Below are positions 51,980 through 60,393 of a stretch of 64,000 nt of DNA, piece by piece. Every line of letters starts with the position of its first letter. The stretch's first letter is position 1. This DNA is from JADLGL01 sp050184415 (lineage in GTDB: Bacteria; Pseudomonadota; Alphaproteobacteria; Rhizobiales; Kaistiaceae). Made by a program: the position numbers and the translations under genes. The stretch covers positions 152,495-216,494 of the forward strand of contig JBFXAJ010000002.1 in assembly GCA_050184415.1 (NCBI GenBank). The letters are read 5' to 3'. A model generated the notes under the pieces. That model was not told the DNA's origin and ran no database searches. It saw only the letters and a program-made list of their open reading frames with translations.

Positions 51980-52408
51980 ATGGACGCAACAAAGCCGTTG
52001 ATCGCCGGATACAGCTACCGCCGGCTGGTGCGGGCGCGGGATTTCGCAGCGGCGAACTTTGCCGCGCCGCTGTCGGTGGCGCGGCTCGCCGAGGAAGCGT
52101 GCCTCTCCCCTTGGCACTTCCACCGCCAGTTCACGGCCGTGTTCGGCGAAACGCCGCACGCCTTCCTCGCCCGCCTCCGCCTCGATCGCGCGAAGCAGCT
52201 CCTCGCGGCCGACGATGTCTCCGTCACCGACGCGTGCTTCGAGACCGGCTATCTCAGCCTCGGCACCTTCAGTTCGTGGTTCCGCGACGAGATGGGCATG
52301 ACGCCTTCGGCCTATCGCCGCGAGGTGCGCCGCGTCTTCGGCACCGAGGCGCCGTGGCGATTCGCCTATATCCCGACCTGCTTCCTCGGCTTCTGGCGCG
52401 GCGGATAG
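51980..52408 (+). CDS. Short AraC-family regulator (DNA-binding domain only)
   Basis: This 142-residue protein is almost entirely an AraC-type double helix-turn-helix: LSVARLAEEACLSPWHFHRQFTAVFG (about 27-52) and DVSVTDACFETGYLSLGTFSSWFRDEMGMTPSAYRR (about 77-112). The usual ligand-binding domain is missing. A glyoxalase-like (VOC) gene follows after 67 bp on the same strand, which suggests it controls that gene. The ATG at 51980 is used; a GTG 15 nt earlier is possible. Confidence 0.88.
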   Translation: MDATKPLIAGYSYRRLVRARDFAAANFAAPLSVARLAEEACLSPWHFHRQFTAVFGETPHAFLARLRLDRAKQLLAADDVSVTDACFETGYLSLGTFSSWFRDEMGMTPSAYRREVRRVFGTEAPWRFAYIPTCFLGFWRGG

Positions 52409-52432
52409 CAAGATCGAAGAAGCGGGCCCCGG

Positions 52433-52451
52433 CGACGCTTGCTAAGCGTCG
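52433..52451 (+). repeat. Hairpin between the AraC and VOC genes
   Basis: CGACGCTT-GCT-AAGCGTCG is a perfect 8-bp hairpin 24 bp before the VOC start, without a T run. It may be an mRNA structure or an operator. Confidence 0.5.
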
Positions 52452-52475
52452 GCCATCGCATTTGAGGAGCCCGCA

Positions 52476-52883
52476 ATGATCCAGAAAATCAGCCACACCT
52501 CGATCTTCGTCGACGACCAGGACGCCGCCCGCGACTTCTATGTCGACAAGCTCGGCATGGAGGTCCGCCAGGACCAGACGCTGCCGGGCGGCTTCCGCTG
52601 GCTGACCGTCGGCGCGAAGGGCCAGGACGTCGAGATCGTCCTCATGAAGCTCGACACCGCGCCGACCCTCAGCAAGGAGGACGTCGACGCGATCCGCGGC
52701 ATGCAGCGCCGCGGCGTATTCGGCGCCGGGGTCCTCCAGACCGACGACTGCCGGCGGACTTACGAGGAGCTGAAGGCGAAGGGCGTCGAGTTCCTGTCGC
52801 CCCCGAAGGACGAGTTCTACGCCATCGAGGCGCTGTTCAAGGACCCGTTCGGCAACTGGTTCAGCATGACCCAGCCGAAATGA
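52476..52883 (+). CDS. VOC/glyoxalase-superfamily protein
   Basis: This 135-residue VOC protein has two beta-alpha-beta-beta-beta halves: ISHTSIFVDDQDAARDFYVDKLGMEV at about 4-29 and TDDCRRTYEELKAKGVEF with EALFKDPFGNWFSMTQ at the end. The His near 7 and Glu in the last strand could bind a metal. The substrate is unknown; such AraC-VOC pairs often act in detoxification. GAGGAG precedes the ATG. Confidence 0.87.
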   Translation: MIQKISHTSIFVDDQDAARDFYVDKLGMEVRQDQTLPGGFRWLTVGAKGQDVEIVLMKLDTAPTLSKEDVDAIRGMQRRGVFGAGVLQTDDCRRTYEELKAKGVEFLSPPKDEFYAIEALFKDPFGNWFSMTQPK

Positions 52884-52887
52884 CCGC

Positions 52888-53856
52888 TCACTCCAGCCCT
52901 TCGAACAGCACCGTCGACAGATAGCGCTCGGCGAAGGACGGGATGATGAGGACGATGTTCTTGCCCGCAAACTCCGGACGGCGGCCGACTTCGATCGCGG
53001 CCGTGATCGCGGCGCCGGAGGAGATGCCCACCGGGATTCCTTCGAGCCGCGCGCAGAGACGCGACAGGCCGACGGCCTCCTCATTGGTGATCCGGATGAC
53101 CTCGTCATAGACGGATGTGTCGAGGATCGGCGGAACGAAGCCGGCCCCGATGCCCTGGATCTTGTGCGAACCGGGCTCGCCGCCAGAGAGGACCGGGCTG
53201 CCGGCTGGCTCGACCGCGACGATCCGGACGCCCGGACGCCGCGCCTTGAGCACCTGGCCGACGCCGGTGATGGTGCCTCCGGTGCCGACGCCGGCGATGA
53301 AGGCGTCGACCTCGCCTCTGGTGTCGGTCCAGATCTCCTCGGCCGTGGTCCGGCGATGGATCTCGGGATTGGCGGCGTTCGCGAATTGCTGCGGGATGAC
53401 GGCGTCGCCGATCTCGGCGCGGAGCTCCTCGGCCCGCGCCATGGCGCCGCGCATACCCTTCGGCCCTTCGGTCAGCACCAGTTCCGCGCCGAGGAGGACC
53501 AGCATCTTCCGGCGCTCCACCGACATCGTTTCAGGCATCACGAGGATCAGACGGTAGCCGCGGGCGGCGGCGACGAAGGCGAGCGCGATGCCGGTGTTGC
53601 CGGAGGTCGGCTCGATGAGGGTCGTCTGGCCCGGGCGGATGCGGCCCTCGGCCTCGAGGGCGTCGATCATCGCGACGCCGATGCGGTCCTTCACGCTCGA
53701 CACCGGATTGAAGAACTCGAGCTTGGCGAGGAGGTTCGCGCCGACGTCGTGACGCTTCGCGAGCCGGTCGAGCCGGACGAGGGGCGTGTCGCCCACGGTC
53801 TCGGTGATCGAGCCGTAGATGCGGCCGCGCCCCGGCTTCTTGTCACCGCCCGCCAT
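52888..53856 (-). CDS. cysK: Cysteine synthase A
   Basis: This 322-residue PLP enzyme makes cysteine from O-acetylserine and sulfide. It shows FFNPVSSVKDRIG with the PLP lysine near residue 47, IEPTSGNTGIAL near 74, the GTGGTITGVG phosphate loop and EGIPVGISSGAA. The ATG at 53856 is preferred over 53877 because GAGGGA lies 7 nt upstream. It would use the sulfide made by the cys operon at 35-39 kb. Confidence 0.95.
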   Translation of the reverse strand: MAGGDKKPGRGRIYGSITETVGDTPLVRLDRLAKRHDVGANLLAKLEFFNPVSSVKDRIGVAMIDALEAEGRIRPGQTTLIEPTSGNTGIALAFVAAARGYRLILVMPETMSVERRKMLVLLGAELVLTEGPKGMRGAMARAEELRAEIGDAVIPQQFANAANPEIHRRTTAEEIWTDTRGEVDAFIAGVGTGGTITGVGQVLKARRPGVRIVAVEPAGSPVLSGGEPGSHKIQGIGAGFVPPILDTSVYDEVIRITNEEAVGLSRLCARLEGIPVGISSGAAITAAIEVGRRPEFAGKNIVLIIPSFAERYLSTVLFEGLE

Positions 53857-53900
53857 CGGATTTCCCTCAGCTCTCATTTCGCCAGCATAGCATGGCGCGT

Positions 53901-54359
53901 TCAGCCGGTTCCGGTGGAACCGAAACCGCCGCTGCCCCGCGGCGTCGCCGACAATGCCTCGGCTTCGACGAGCACCGCCTGGACCACGGGGGCGATCACG
54001 AGCTGCGCGACCCGCATGCCGCGGCTGATCGTGACCGGCACCGGGCCGAGATTGACGAGCAGCACCTTCAACTCGCCGCGATAGTCGGCATCGATCGTGC
54101 CCGGCGCATTGAGGACCGTCAGGCCGTGCTCGAGCGCGAGGCCCGAGCGCGGCCGCACCTGGCCCTCGAAGCCGACGGGGATCTCGACCGCGAGGCCCGT
54201 CGGCACGAGCGACCGCTGGCCGGGCGAGAGCATCACGGGCGTGCCCTCAGGCAACGCTGCCACGAGATCGAGGCCGGCTGCGCCCGCCGTCTTGTAGGCA
54301 GGCATCGGCAGGCCCTCGGCCGCCGGAAGCCGCCGCACGAGCACGGATGGCGCGGTCAT
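53901..54359 (-). CDS. dut: dUTP diphosphatase
   Basis: This 152-residue trimeric dUTPase has the five family motifs: GAAGLDL, RSGLALEHG, GTIDADYRGEL (with the uracil-pocket Tyr), RVAQLVI and the C-terminal RGSGGFGSTG. It keeps uracil out of DNA. Its start overlaps the coaBC stop by 4 bp (ATGA). Confidence 0.96.
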   Translation of the reverse strand: MTAPSVLVRRLPAAEGLPMPAYKTAGAAGLDLVAALPEGTPVMLSPGQRSLVPTGLAVEIPVGFEGQVRPRSGLALEHGLTVLNAPGTIDADYRGELKVLLVNLGPVPVTISRGMRVAQLVIAPVVQAVLVEAEALSATPRGSGGFGSTGTG

Positions 54360-55579
54360 CCGGCCGTCCTGATTCCGGGCATGCCGGCGATGCGCTCCAC
54401 GATGCGTTCGCCGAGCTCGGTCTTCGGCATGCGCGGCCACGACTCGGCGCCGGCCGCCGTCACGATCCGGATCTCGTTCTCGTCGCCGCCCATGATTCCG
54501 CTAGTCGCCGATACGTCGTTGGCGATGATCCAGTCCGCGCCCTTTGCTGTCCGCTTGGCGGTCGCGTTCTCGACCACGCGCTCGGTCTCGGCGGCAAAGC
54601 CGATCACGAGTTTCGGCCGGTGCCGCGGGTGCTTGCCGATGGCGGCCAGGATGTCGTCGTTCGCGACGAGCTCGAGGTCGAGGCCACTGCCCTGCCCCTT
54701 CTTGAGTTTTGACGCAGTCGGCCGCGCGGCGCGCCAGTCGCCGACGGCGGCGGCCATGACCGCTACGTCCACCGGAAGCGCTCGCTCTACCGCGGCGAGC
54801 ATTGCCGCCGCAGTCTCGACGCGTACGACCGCAACGCCCGCGGGGTCGGGCAGCGTCACGGGGCCGGTGACAAGGGTCACCTCTGCACCGGCCGCTCCGG
54901 CGGCGGCCGCAATCGCAAAACCCTGCTTGCCGCTGGAGCGGTTGGCGAGATATCGGACGGGATCGAGAGGCTCGTGGGTCGGGCCGGCCGTCACCAGGAC
55001 GCGGACGCCGTCCAGCATGTGGGTCCACGCCTCCGGCCGCAGCGCATTCCCGGTCGCGGTGACGATATCGGCGATTTCGGCCATGCGGCCGAGCCCGGCC
55101 TCCCCCGACTCCGCCATCTCGCCTACGACAGGCCCAACGAAGCGGATGCCGTCGCCCCGGAGAGTCGTCACATTGCGCTGCGTCGCGGGGTTCGCCCACA
55201 TCGCCGGGTTCATGGCCGGCGCCGCGAGCACGGGGACCTTCGCGGCGAGGAGGATCGTCGTCGCGAGATCGTTGGCGAGACCGAGGGCCGTTTTCGCCAG
55301 GAGGTCCGCCGTCGCCGGCGCGATCAGGATCAGGTCCGCCTCGCGCGCGAGCCGGATGTGGGAGACATCGTGCTCGGCGTCGCGATCGAAGAGATCCGTG
55401 AAGACTTTTCCGCCCGACAGAGTGCCGACCGCGAGCGGCGTAACGAATTCCCGTGCGGCCGCGGTCATCACCGGCCGGACGACCGCACCGGCGTCGCGGA
55501 GGCGCCGGATCAGGTCGAGCGATTTGTAGGCGGCGATGCCGCCGCCGATGATGAGAAGGATGCGCTTGTCGCGAAGCAT
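54356..55579 (-). CDS. coaBC: Bifunctional phosphopantothenoylcysteine decarboxylase/synthase
   Basis: This 407-residue enzyme carries out two steps of coenzyme A synthesis. The N-terminal flavin domain CoaC (about 1-185) has IIGGGIAAYKSLDLIRRL and APAMNPAMW. The C-terminal CoaB domain has VTAGPTHEPLDPVRYLANRSSG and the K-L-K-K loop. The ATG at 55579 is used because an earlier in-frame ATG would overlap the ubiB end. It sits between ubiB and dut. Confidence 0.95.
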   Translation of the reverse strand: MLRDKRILLIIGGGIAAYKSLDLIRRLRDAGAVVRPVMTAAAREFVTPLAVGTLSGGKVFTDLFDRDAEHDVSHIRLAREADLILIAPATADLLAKTALGLANDLATTILLAAKVPVLAAPAMNPAMWANPATQRNVTTLRGDGIRFVGPVVGEMAESGEAGLGRMAEIADIVTATGNALRPEAWTHMLDGVRVLVTAGPTHEPLDPVRYLANRSSGKQGFAIAAAAGAAGAEVTLVTGPVTLPDPAGVAVVRVETAAAMLAAVERALPVDVAVMAAAVGDWRAARPTASKLKKGQGSGLDLELVANDDILAAIGKHPRHRPKLVIGFAAETERVVENATAKRTAKGADWIIANDVSATSGIMGGDENEIRIVTAAGAESWPRMPKTELGERIVERIAGMPGIRTAG

Positions 55580-55589
55580 GCGGCGGAAA

Positions 55590-57167
55590 TTATCGCAACA
55601 GGGCAATGGCGACCACCGTCAGCGCGGCGGCGATCACCCACAGCGCCAGGCGGGTCCAGCGCCCGCGTCGTGCCTGCTCGGCCGCCATCGCCTCGACGGT
55701 GATCGGGTCGAGGCGAAGCCCCTCCCGGCTGAGCCGCGCCAGAGCGCGCGTGACGTCGCCCGCCCGCTCCCCGAGTTCGGGGAGCACGGCGATCAGCCGG
55801 CGCGTCCAGCGCGCCGCGCCCATCGCGTCCTCCACCATGCCGAGCGGCCCCATATTCCGGGTGAACCAGTCGGCGATGATCGGCTCGGACGTCGACCACA
55901 TGTCGAAATCCGGATCGAGCGATCGCGACACGCCTTCGACGACCATCATGGTCTTCTGGAGAAGAAGGAGCTCAGGACGGGTCTCCATGTCGAACTGCTC
56001 GGTCACCTCGAACAGCTGCGTCAGCACGCGGGCCATCGAGATTTCGCTCGCCGAGTGGCCGTGGATCGGCTCGCCGATGGCGCGGAGAGCCTGCGCGAAG
56101 TCGTCGATGCTATGGCGGGCCGGCACGTAGCCCGCCTCGCGATGGACCTCCGCGATGCGGCGGTAGTCGCGGCGGAGGAAGCCATAGAGGATCTCCGCGA
56201 GGAAGCGGCGCTCGGGCCGACTGAGACGGCCCATGATGCCGTAGTCGACGGCGACGATGTTGCCGGCATGGTCGACGAACAGGTTCCCCTGGTGGAGGTC
56301 GGCGTGGAAAAAGCCGTCGCGAAGAGCCTGGCGCAGGAAGACCTGCATCAGCCGCCGCGCGAGGAGCGGGAGGTCGTGGCCGGCGGCCCGGAGTTCCTCC
56401 ACCTTGGACATCTTGATGCCGTCGACCCATTCGAGGGTAAGCACATCGCGGGAGCTCCGCACCCAGTCGACGGCGGGCACGCGGAAGCCCTCGTCAGCCG
56501 GCGAATTCTCCGCCATCTCCGAGAGCGCGGCGGCCTCGAGCCGGAGGTCCATCTCAAGGGTCACCGAGCGTGCGAGCGTGTCGACGACGGCGACCGGACG
56601 GAGCCGCCGCGACTGCGGATCGATGCGCTCGAGGAAGCGGGCGCCGGCGAAAAAGGTCGCGAGGTCGCGGGCGAAGCGGCGGCGGATGCCGGGGCGGAGC
56701 ACCTTAACGGCCATGGTCCGCACGGAGCCGCCCGGCCCTTCGACCTCGGCGCGATGGACCTGGGCGATCGAGGCGGCGGCCACCGGCTCGGAGAAGCTGA
56801 GGAACAGCGCTTCGGTCGGCCGGCCGAGAGTCCGGGCGATGCGGAACTTCGCCTCTTCGATCGGAAAGGACGGGATCTCGTCGCGGAGCGAGCCGAGGCC
56901 CGCGGCGACGTCGGCCCCGACCAGGTCGGGGCGGGTTGCGAGGAACTGGCCGAGCTTCACCCAGGACGGTCCGAGCCGGTTGAGCGCCACCGTCAGGCGC
57001 TCGCCTTTCGTCCGCCCGGCGACGCGGCGGCGCGCGAAGACGCGCCCGACGCGGATGGCGGTGCGGGGGAGGAACGGCAGAGGCTCCGGGTCGATGAGGC
57101 TGAACGCACCCTCGCGAGCGAGGACGAAGCCGGCGAACGCCAGGCGGAAGAGCGCAGTGACGGCCAA
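55590..57167 (-). CDS. ubiB: Ubiquinone biosynthesis kinase-like protein UbiB
   Basis: This 525-residue atypical kinase-like protein supports ubiquinone synthesis. The family-specific KxGQ is VKLGQFLATRPD (about 70), the alanine-rich loop is AAASIAQVHRAEV (about 149), and DGFFHADLHQGNLFV and VAVDYGIMG are the catalytic and metal-binding loops. One or two C-terminal membrane helices (about 500-525) anchor it. It lies 4 bp after ubiE. Confidence 0.95.
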   Translation of the reverse strand: MAVTALFRLAFAGFVLAREGAFSLIDPEPLPFLPRTAIRVGRVFARRRVAGRTKGERLTVALNRLGPSWVKLGQFLATRPDLVGADVAAGLGSLRDEIPSFPIEEAKFRIARTLGRPTEALFLSFSEPVAAASIAQVHRAEVEGPGGSVRTMAVKVLRPGIRRRFARDLATFFAGARFLERIDPQSRRLRPVAVVDTLARSVTLEMDLRLEAAALSEMAENSPADEGFRVPAVDWVRSSRDVLTLEWVDGIKMSKVEELRAAGHDLPLLARRLMQVFLRQALRDGFFHADLHQGNLFVDHAGNIVAVDYGIMGRLSRPERRFLAEILYGFLRRDYRRIAEVHREAGYVPARHSIDDFAQALRAIGEPIHGHSASEISMARVLTQLFEVTEQFDMETRPELLLLQKTMMVVEGVSRSLDPDFDMWSTSEPIIADWFTRNMGPLGMVEDAMGAARWTRRLIAVLPELGERAGDVTRALARLSREGLRLDPITVEAMAAEQARRGRWTRLALWVIAAALTVVAIALLR

Positions 57168-57171
57168 GGCG

Positions 57172-57945
57172 TCAGAGCCTCCAGCCGGAATGGATGGCGG
57201 CGATACCGCCGCTGAGGCGCCGGTAGGACACCCGGGAGAGGCCGGCGGCGCGGATCATCTCCGCGAATCGATCGGGCGATGGGAAGCGCCGGATCGACTC
57301 GACGAGATACCGATACGGCTCCTCGTCGCCGACGATCAGGCTGCCAAGGCGCGGGATGACGTTGAAGGAATACGCCTCGTAGAGCCAGTCGAGCCCGGCG
57401 ACGTCGACGGTCGAGAATTCGAGCACGAGGAGCCGGCCGCCCGGCCTCAGCACCCGCGCCATCTCGGACAACGCCTTCTCGATGCGCGGGACGTTGCGGA
57501 TGCCGAAGGCGATGGTGACCGCGTCGAAGGACGACGACCCAAAGGGCAGCTCCTCCGCATTGGCCTCGGCGAAGGTCACGCGGTCGGCGAGGGACCGCGC
57601 CGCGGCGCGCTCGCGGCCGACCTCGAGCATCGAATTGTTGATGTCCGCCACCACGATTTCCGCGGCGTCCGAGCGGCCTGCGATGCGGAAGGCGACATCG
57701 CCGGTGCCGCCGGCGACGTCGAGCACCCGGTAGGGCCGCGCGCGCCGGAGCGGAGGGGCGAGCCAGCCGACCAGCTCGCTCTTCCAGAGCCGGTGAAGCC
57801 CGCCCGACATGAGGTCGTTCATCAGGTCGTAGCGGTCGGCGACGCGATGGAAGACCTCGTCCACGAGACCCTGCTTCTCCTCGACACCGACATCGCGGAA
57901 GCCGAAGGAGGCGGGGTCGTCCTTGGAGGTCGAAGTGCGGGTCAT
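57172..57945 (-). CDS. ubiE: Ubiquinone/menaquinone C-methyltransferase
   Basis: This 257-residue SAM-dependent methyltransferase acts on a late quinone intermediate. It has ADRYDLMNDLMSGGLHRLWK near residue 36, the SAM loop VLDVAGGTGDVAF near 75 and the family segment FGIRNVPRIEKALSEMARVLRPGGRLLVLEFS. It is divergent from mutM across 130 bp and begins the ubiE-ubiB-coaBC-dut operon. Confidence 0.96.
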   Translation of the reverse strand: MTRTSTSKDDPASFGFRDVGVEEKQGLVDEVFHRVADRYDLMNDLMSGGLHRLWKSELVGWLAPPLRRARPYRVLDVAGGTGDVAFRIAGRSDAAEIVVADINNSMLEVGRERAAARSLADRVTFAEANAEELPFGSSSFDAVTIAFGIRNVPRIEKALSEMARVLRPGGRLLVLEFSTVDVAGLDWLYEAYSFNVIPRLGSLIVGDEEPYRYLVESIRRFPSPDRFAEMIRAAGLSRVSYRRLSGGIAAIHSGWRL

Positions 57946-58075
57946 CGAGATCGCTCGGCGGGCGTGTGGTCAGCGGCGGCGGCGCCGACCGCCGCCAGGG
58001 AGTTGCAAGGCCTTGGCGGCCGGGACCATATCGGAGCGCCGCGCCCCGCGCCAACCACGCTTGCCGAGTGACGAG

Positions 58076-58957
58076 ATGCCCGAGCTGCCGGAAGTCGAGA
58101 CCGTCCGCCTCGGGCTGCTGCCGGCGATGCTCGGCAAGACGATCGCGAAGGTCTCGCTCGCCCGCGCCGACCTCCGACGTCCCTTTCCGCGCGGCTTTGC
58201 GAAGCGGCTGACCGGGCACCGCGTGGCCGGGATCGATCGTCGCGCGAAGTACATCGTCGTCGCCCTCGACAGCGGCGACAGCGTGATCCTCCATCTCGGG
58301 ATGTCGGGGTCGTTCCGCATCGAGGCGATGGCGGGCTCCGGCACGCCCGGCGAGTTCCATCACCCGCGGTCCAGCGCGGAGAAGCACGACCACGTCGTGT
58401 TCACGCTCTCGGATGGGACCCGGGTCATCTACAACGACCCCCGGCGCTTCGGGCTGATGGACGTCGTTGCCACCGCGGCCGCGAACGCGGAGGGGCCGCT
58501 CGCCGGGCTCGGCCTCGAGCCGCTGCATGGCGACCTCACGGCGTCCCGGCTTGCCGCCCTTCTCCGCGGCCGGCGGACGTCGATCAAGGCCGCGCTCCTC
58601 GACCAGCGCATCATTGCGGGCCTCGGCAATATCTATGTCTGCGAGGCGCTCTGGGACGCCGCGATCTCCCCGTTCCGGACCGCCGACGATGTCGCAGGTG
58701 CGGGATCGAAGCCGTCCGCCGCGGTCACCCGACTCGCAAAAGCCATCCCGAAGGTCCTCCGCGCGGCGCTCGATGCGGGCGGATCGAGCCTTCGCAACTA
58801 TGCGCGGACGGACGGCTCGCTCGGCATGTTCCAGCACCGCTTCCGCGCCTATGACCGCAAGGGCGAGAGGTGCTCCCGACCTGGCTGCGGCGGAACGATC
58901 GCCCGCGTCGTCCAGAACGGGCGCTCGACCTTCTATTGCCCGCGCCACCAGAGATGA
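58076..58957 (+). CDS. mutM: Formamidopyrimidine-DNA glycosylase
   Basis: This 293-residue enzyme excises oxidised purines such as 8-oxoguanine. The N-terminal PELPEVETVR places the catalytic Pro and Glu at the start; the H2TH region includes LLDQRIIAGLGNIYVCEAL. The C-terminal zinc finger is CSRPGCGG...YCPRH, where the fourth ligand is histidine rather than the usual cysteine. Zinc binding is still possible. The ATG at 58076 is required because the proline after Met is the nucleophile. Confidence 0.95.
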   Translation: MPELPEVETVRLGLLPAMLGKTIAKVSLARADLRRPFPRGFAKRLTGHRVAGIDRRAKYIVVALDSGDSVILHLGMSGSFRIEAMAGSGTPGEFHHPRSSAEKHDHVVFTLSDGTRVIYNDPRRFGLMDVVATAAANAEGPLAGLGLEPLHGDLTASRLAALLRGRRTSIKAALLDQRIIAGLGNIYVCEALWDAAISPFRTADDVAGAGSKPSAAVTRLAKAIPKVLRAALDAGGSSLRNYARTDGSLGMFQHRFRAYDRKGERCSRPGCGGTIARVVQNGRSTFYCPRHQR

Positions 58958-58965
58958 CGACGGAT

Positions 58966-58994
58966 TTGACGGCCGCAGCGGGTCTGACTATAAG
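58966..58994 (+). promoter_or_regulatory. Vegetative promoter of rpsT
   Basis: TTGACG (58966-58971), a 17-nt spacer and TATAAG (58989-58994) make a near-consensus sigma-70 promoter. It would start transcription near 59001, before the leader hairpin. Confidence 0.8.
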
Positions 58995-59011
58995 CAGCCC
59001 CCAGTCAGCGG

Positions 59012-59037
59012 CGGCGGCCCGGTTCGCCGCCGTTTTT
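59012..59037 (+). terminator. Terminator-like hairpin in the rpsT leader
   Basis: CGGCGGC (59012-59018) pairs with GCCGCCG (59026-59032), followed at once by TTTTT (59033-59037). It lies after the predicted start of transcription and before the rpsT ATG, so it could be an attenuator; alternatively it ends mutM read-through. Confidence 0.7.
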
Positions 59038-59061
59038 CATCGTTCCTATCAAGGATGGCCA

Positions 59062-59322
59062 ATGGCCAATACCTCTTCTGCCAAGAAGGCCACGCGCAAG
59101 ATCGCGCGGCGGACCGACGTGAACCGCGCGCGCCGGAGCCGCGTCCACACCTTCATCCGGAAGGTCGAGGAAGCGCTCGCGGCCGGCAACAAGGACAACG
59201 CGGTCACCATCCTCCGCAATGCGGAGTCGGAGCTCATGCGGGCCGCCGGCAAGGGCGTGCTCCCGAAGAAGACCGCGTCGCGCAAGGTGTCGCGTCTGAC
59301 GGCGCGCGTGCAGGCGCTCTAA
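59062..59322 (+). CDS. rpsT: 30S ribosomal protein S20
   Basis: This 86-residue basic protein is S20: MANTSSAKKATRKIARR at the start, then FIRKVEEALAAGNKDNA and the family ending GVLPKKTASRKVSRLTARV. It binds 16S rRNA in small-subunit assembly. AAGGA lies 6 nt upstream of the ATG at 59062. It is preceded by its own promoter and a terminator-like leader hairpin. Confidence 0.97.
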   Translation: MANTSSAKKATRKIARRTDVNRARRSRVHTFIRKVEEALAAGNKDNAVTILRNAESELMRAAGKGVLPKKTASRKVSRLTARVQAL

Positions 59323-59357
59323 GAGCGCCACCGTACCCAATTTCGAGGTGCTTAGAC

Positions 59358-59380
59358 GGGGGTGGCCGAAGGCCGCCCTC
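59358..59380 (+). terminator. Terminator of rpsT
   Basis: GGGTGGCC (59360-59367) pairs with GGCCGCCC (59371-59378) around GAA, extended by two further pairs with G-U wobble. It is followed by GTTGCGTTTCG, a modest T tract. Confidence 0.65.
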
Positions 59381-59935
59381 GTTGCGTTTCGTGACAAGGT
59401 CACGAAGCCATGATGACGCGATTTTCCCTTTCATTTCAGCCTGATGGGCGGCAGTCCGAATACGGCCTGTCGCGTGCGCCATTTCGATGACGCCCGGTCC
59501 CAAGCGAGTCCACGGGGCCAATGGAACGCCGGCAAAAAAATCTCTGCGCAAGGTTCCATGGCGATTCCGACGCGGATCAAAGAGGTTACCCCGCCGCGAC
59601 CCCGGAGAGACCTCCGTCGGCATCCCCCGGCGACCCCGAGGGCCTGTTGCGAGGGCGGCCGGCTGTGTACTAGGTTCTCTCCTGTGACGCCGGCGCGGCA
59701 AGTCTTGTGTGCAATGGCGATCACATGGAAGGCGGAAACTCGGCTCGCATGAAGTTCAATGATAGCTATTTTGAGTAGTGCTCCAGCGAACTAGCTGACC
59801 GTTTCCCGCTTTTACTGGGTATCCCTCGGGTTAAGTTGGTAGATACCCAGCCCACGAAGTACCCTGTATCGTTGTGTTTTGATGCTGCGGGCCGTGCAGT
59901 TGCGGATTGATGCCGCCTGCACAGGGGGATGAACT
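59381..59935. other. 555-bp intergenic region between rpsT terminator and rhodanese gene
   Basis: No coding frame with normal codon use is seen. The last 190 bp are clearly less GC-rich than the surroundings and contain CTGGGTATC (59815-59823) and GATACCCAG (59842-59850), a perfect 9-bp inverted repeat with an 18-nt loop. ATGGAAC/GTTCCAT (59521-59559) is a second, looser inverted repeat around an A7 run. I found no clear cluster of DnaA boxes, so there is no evidence of an origin here. Confidence 0.5.
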
Positions 59936-60379
59936 ATGGCTCAGGAGAGCATTGGCTACGCTGGAGACGTCTCTGCCGAAGAGGCCTGGCAGAAGCTCGG
60001 CGCAGCGCCTGAGGCCACGCTCATCGACGTGCGCACGCAGGCGGAATGGACCTATGTTGGGATTCCGCACCTTGGCGAGTTGGGCAAGGAAGTCGTGCTC
60101 ATCGAATGGCAGCAGTTCCCGTCCGGCGCGATCGCGCCGGGCTTTGCCAAGCGGCTTGCGGCCGAGCTCGAGGCCAATGGTATCGACAGCAAGGCACCGC
60201 TCTATTTCATCTGCCGGTCAGGGGTTCGCAGCCGAGCGGCGGCGATCGCGATGACCTCCGCCGGCTACACCCACTGCTACAACGTAGCGCCAGGGTTCGA
60301 AGGTCCGCTGGACCAGACCCGCCACCGCAACGCCCTCGCTGGCTGGAAGGTGGCAGGCTTGCCCTGGATTCAGACGTGA
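59936..60379 (+). CDS. Rhodanese-like sulfurtransferase
   Basis: This 147-residue single-domain rhodanese has the entry motif LIDVRTQAEWTYVGIP (about 29-44) and the active-site loop CRSGVRSRAAA with its catalytic cysteine near residue 95. It would transfer sulfane sulfur in the cytoplasm. It ends right where dnaA begins: a GTG start for dnaA would overlap its stop. A GGGGG run precedes the ATG. Confidence 0.9.
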   Translation: MAQESIGYAGDVSAEEAWQKLGAAPEATLIDVRTQAEWTYVGIPHLGELGKEVVLIEWQQFPSGAIAPGFAKRLAAELEANGIDSKAPLYFICRSGVRSRAAAIAMTSAGYTHCYNVAPGFEGPLDQTRHRNALAGWKVAGLPWIQT

Positions 60380-60393
60380 GGGAGATCCTAACG

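Noticed and set aside
59521..59559. GGAAC and GTTCC pair near an A7 run as an EcfG promoter.
   Set aside because: The distance between AACG and GTTCC is 24 nt, too long; only a loose inverted repeat remains.
59323..59935. Possible replication origin next to dnaA.
   Set aside because: I found no cluster of DnaA boxes or AT-rich unwinding repeats by eye. In related bacteria the origin is often away from dnaA. GC skew over the chromosome would settle it.
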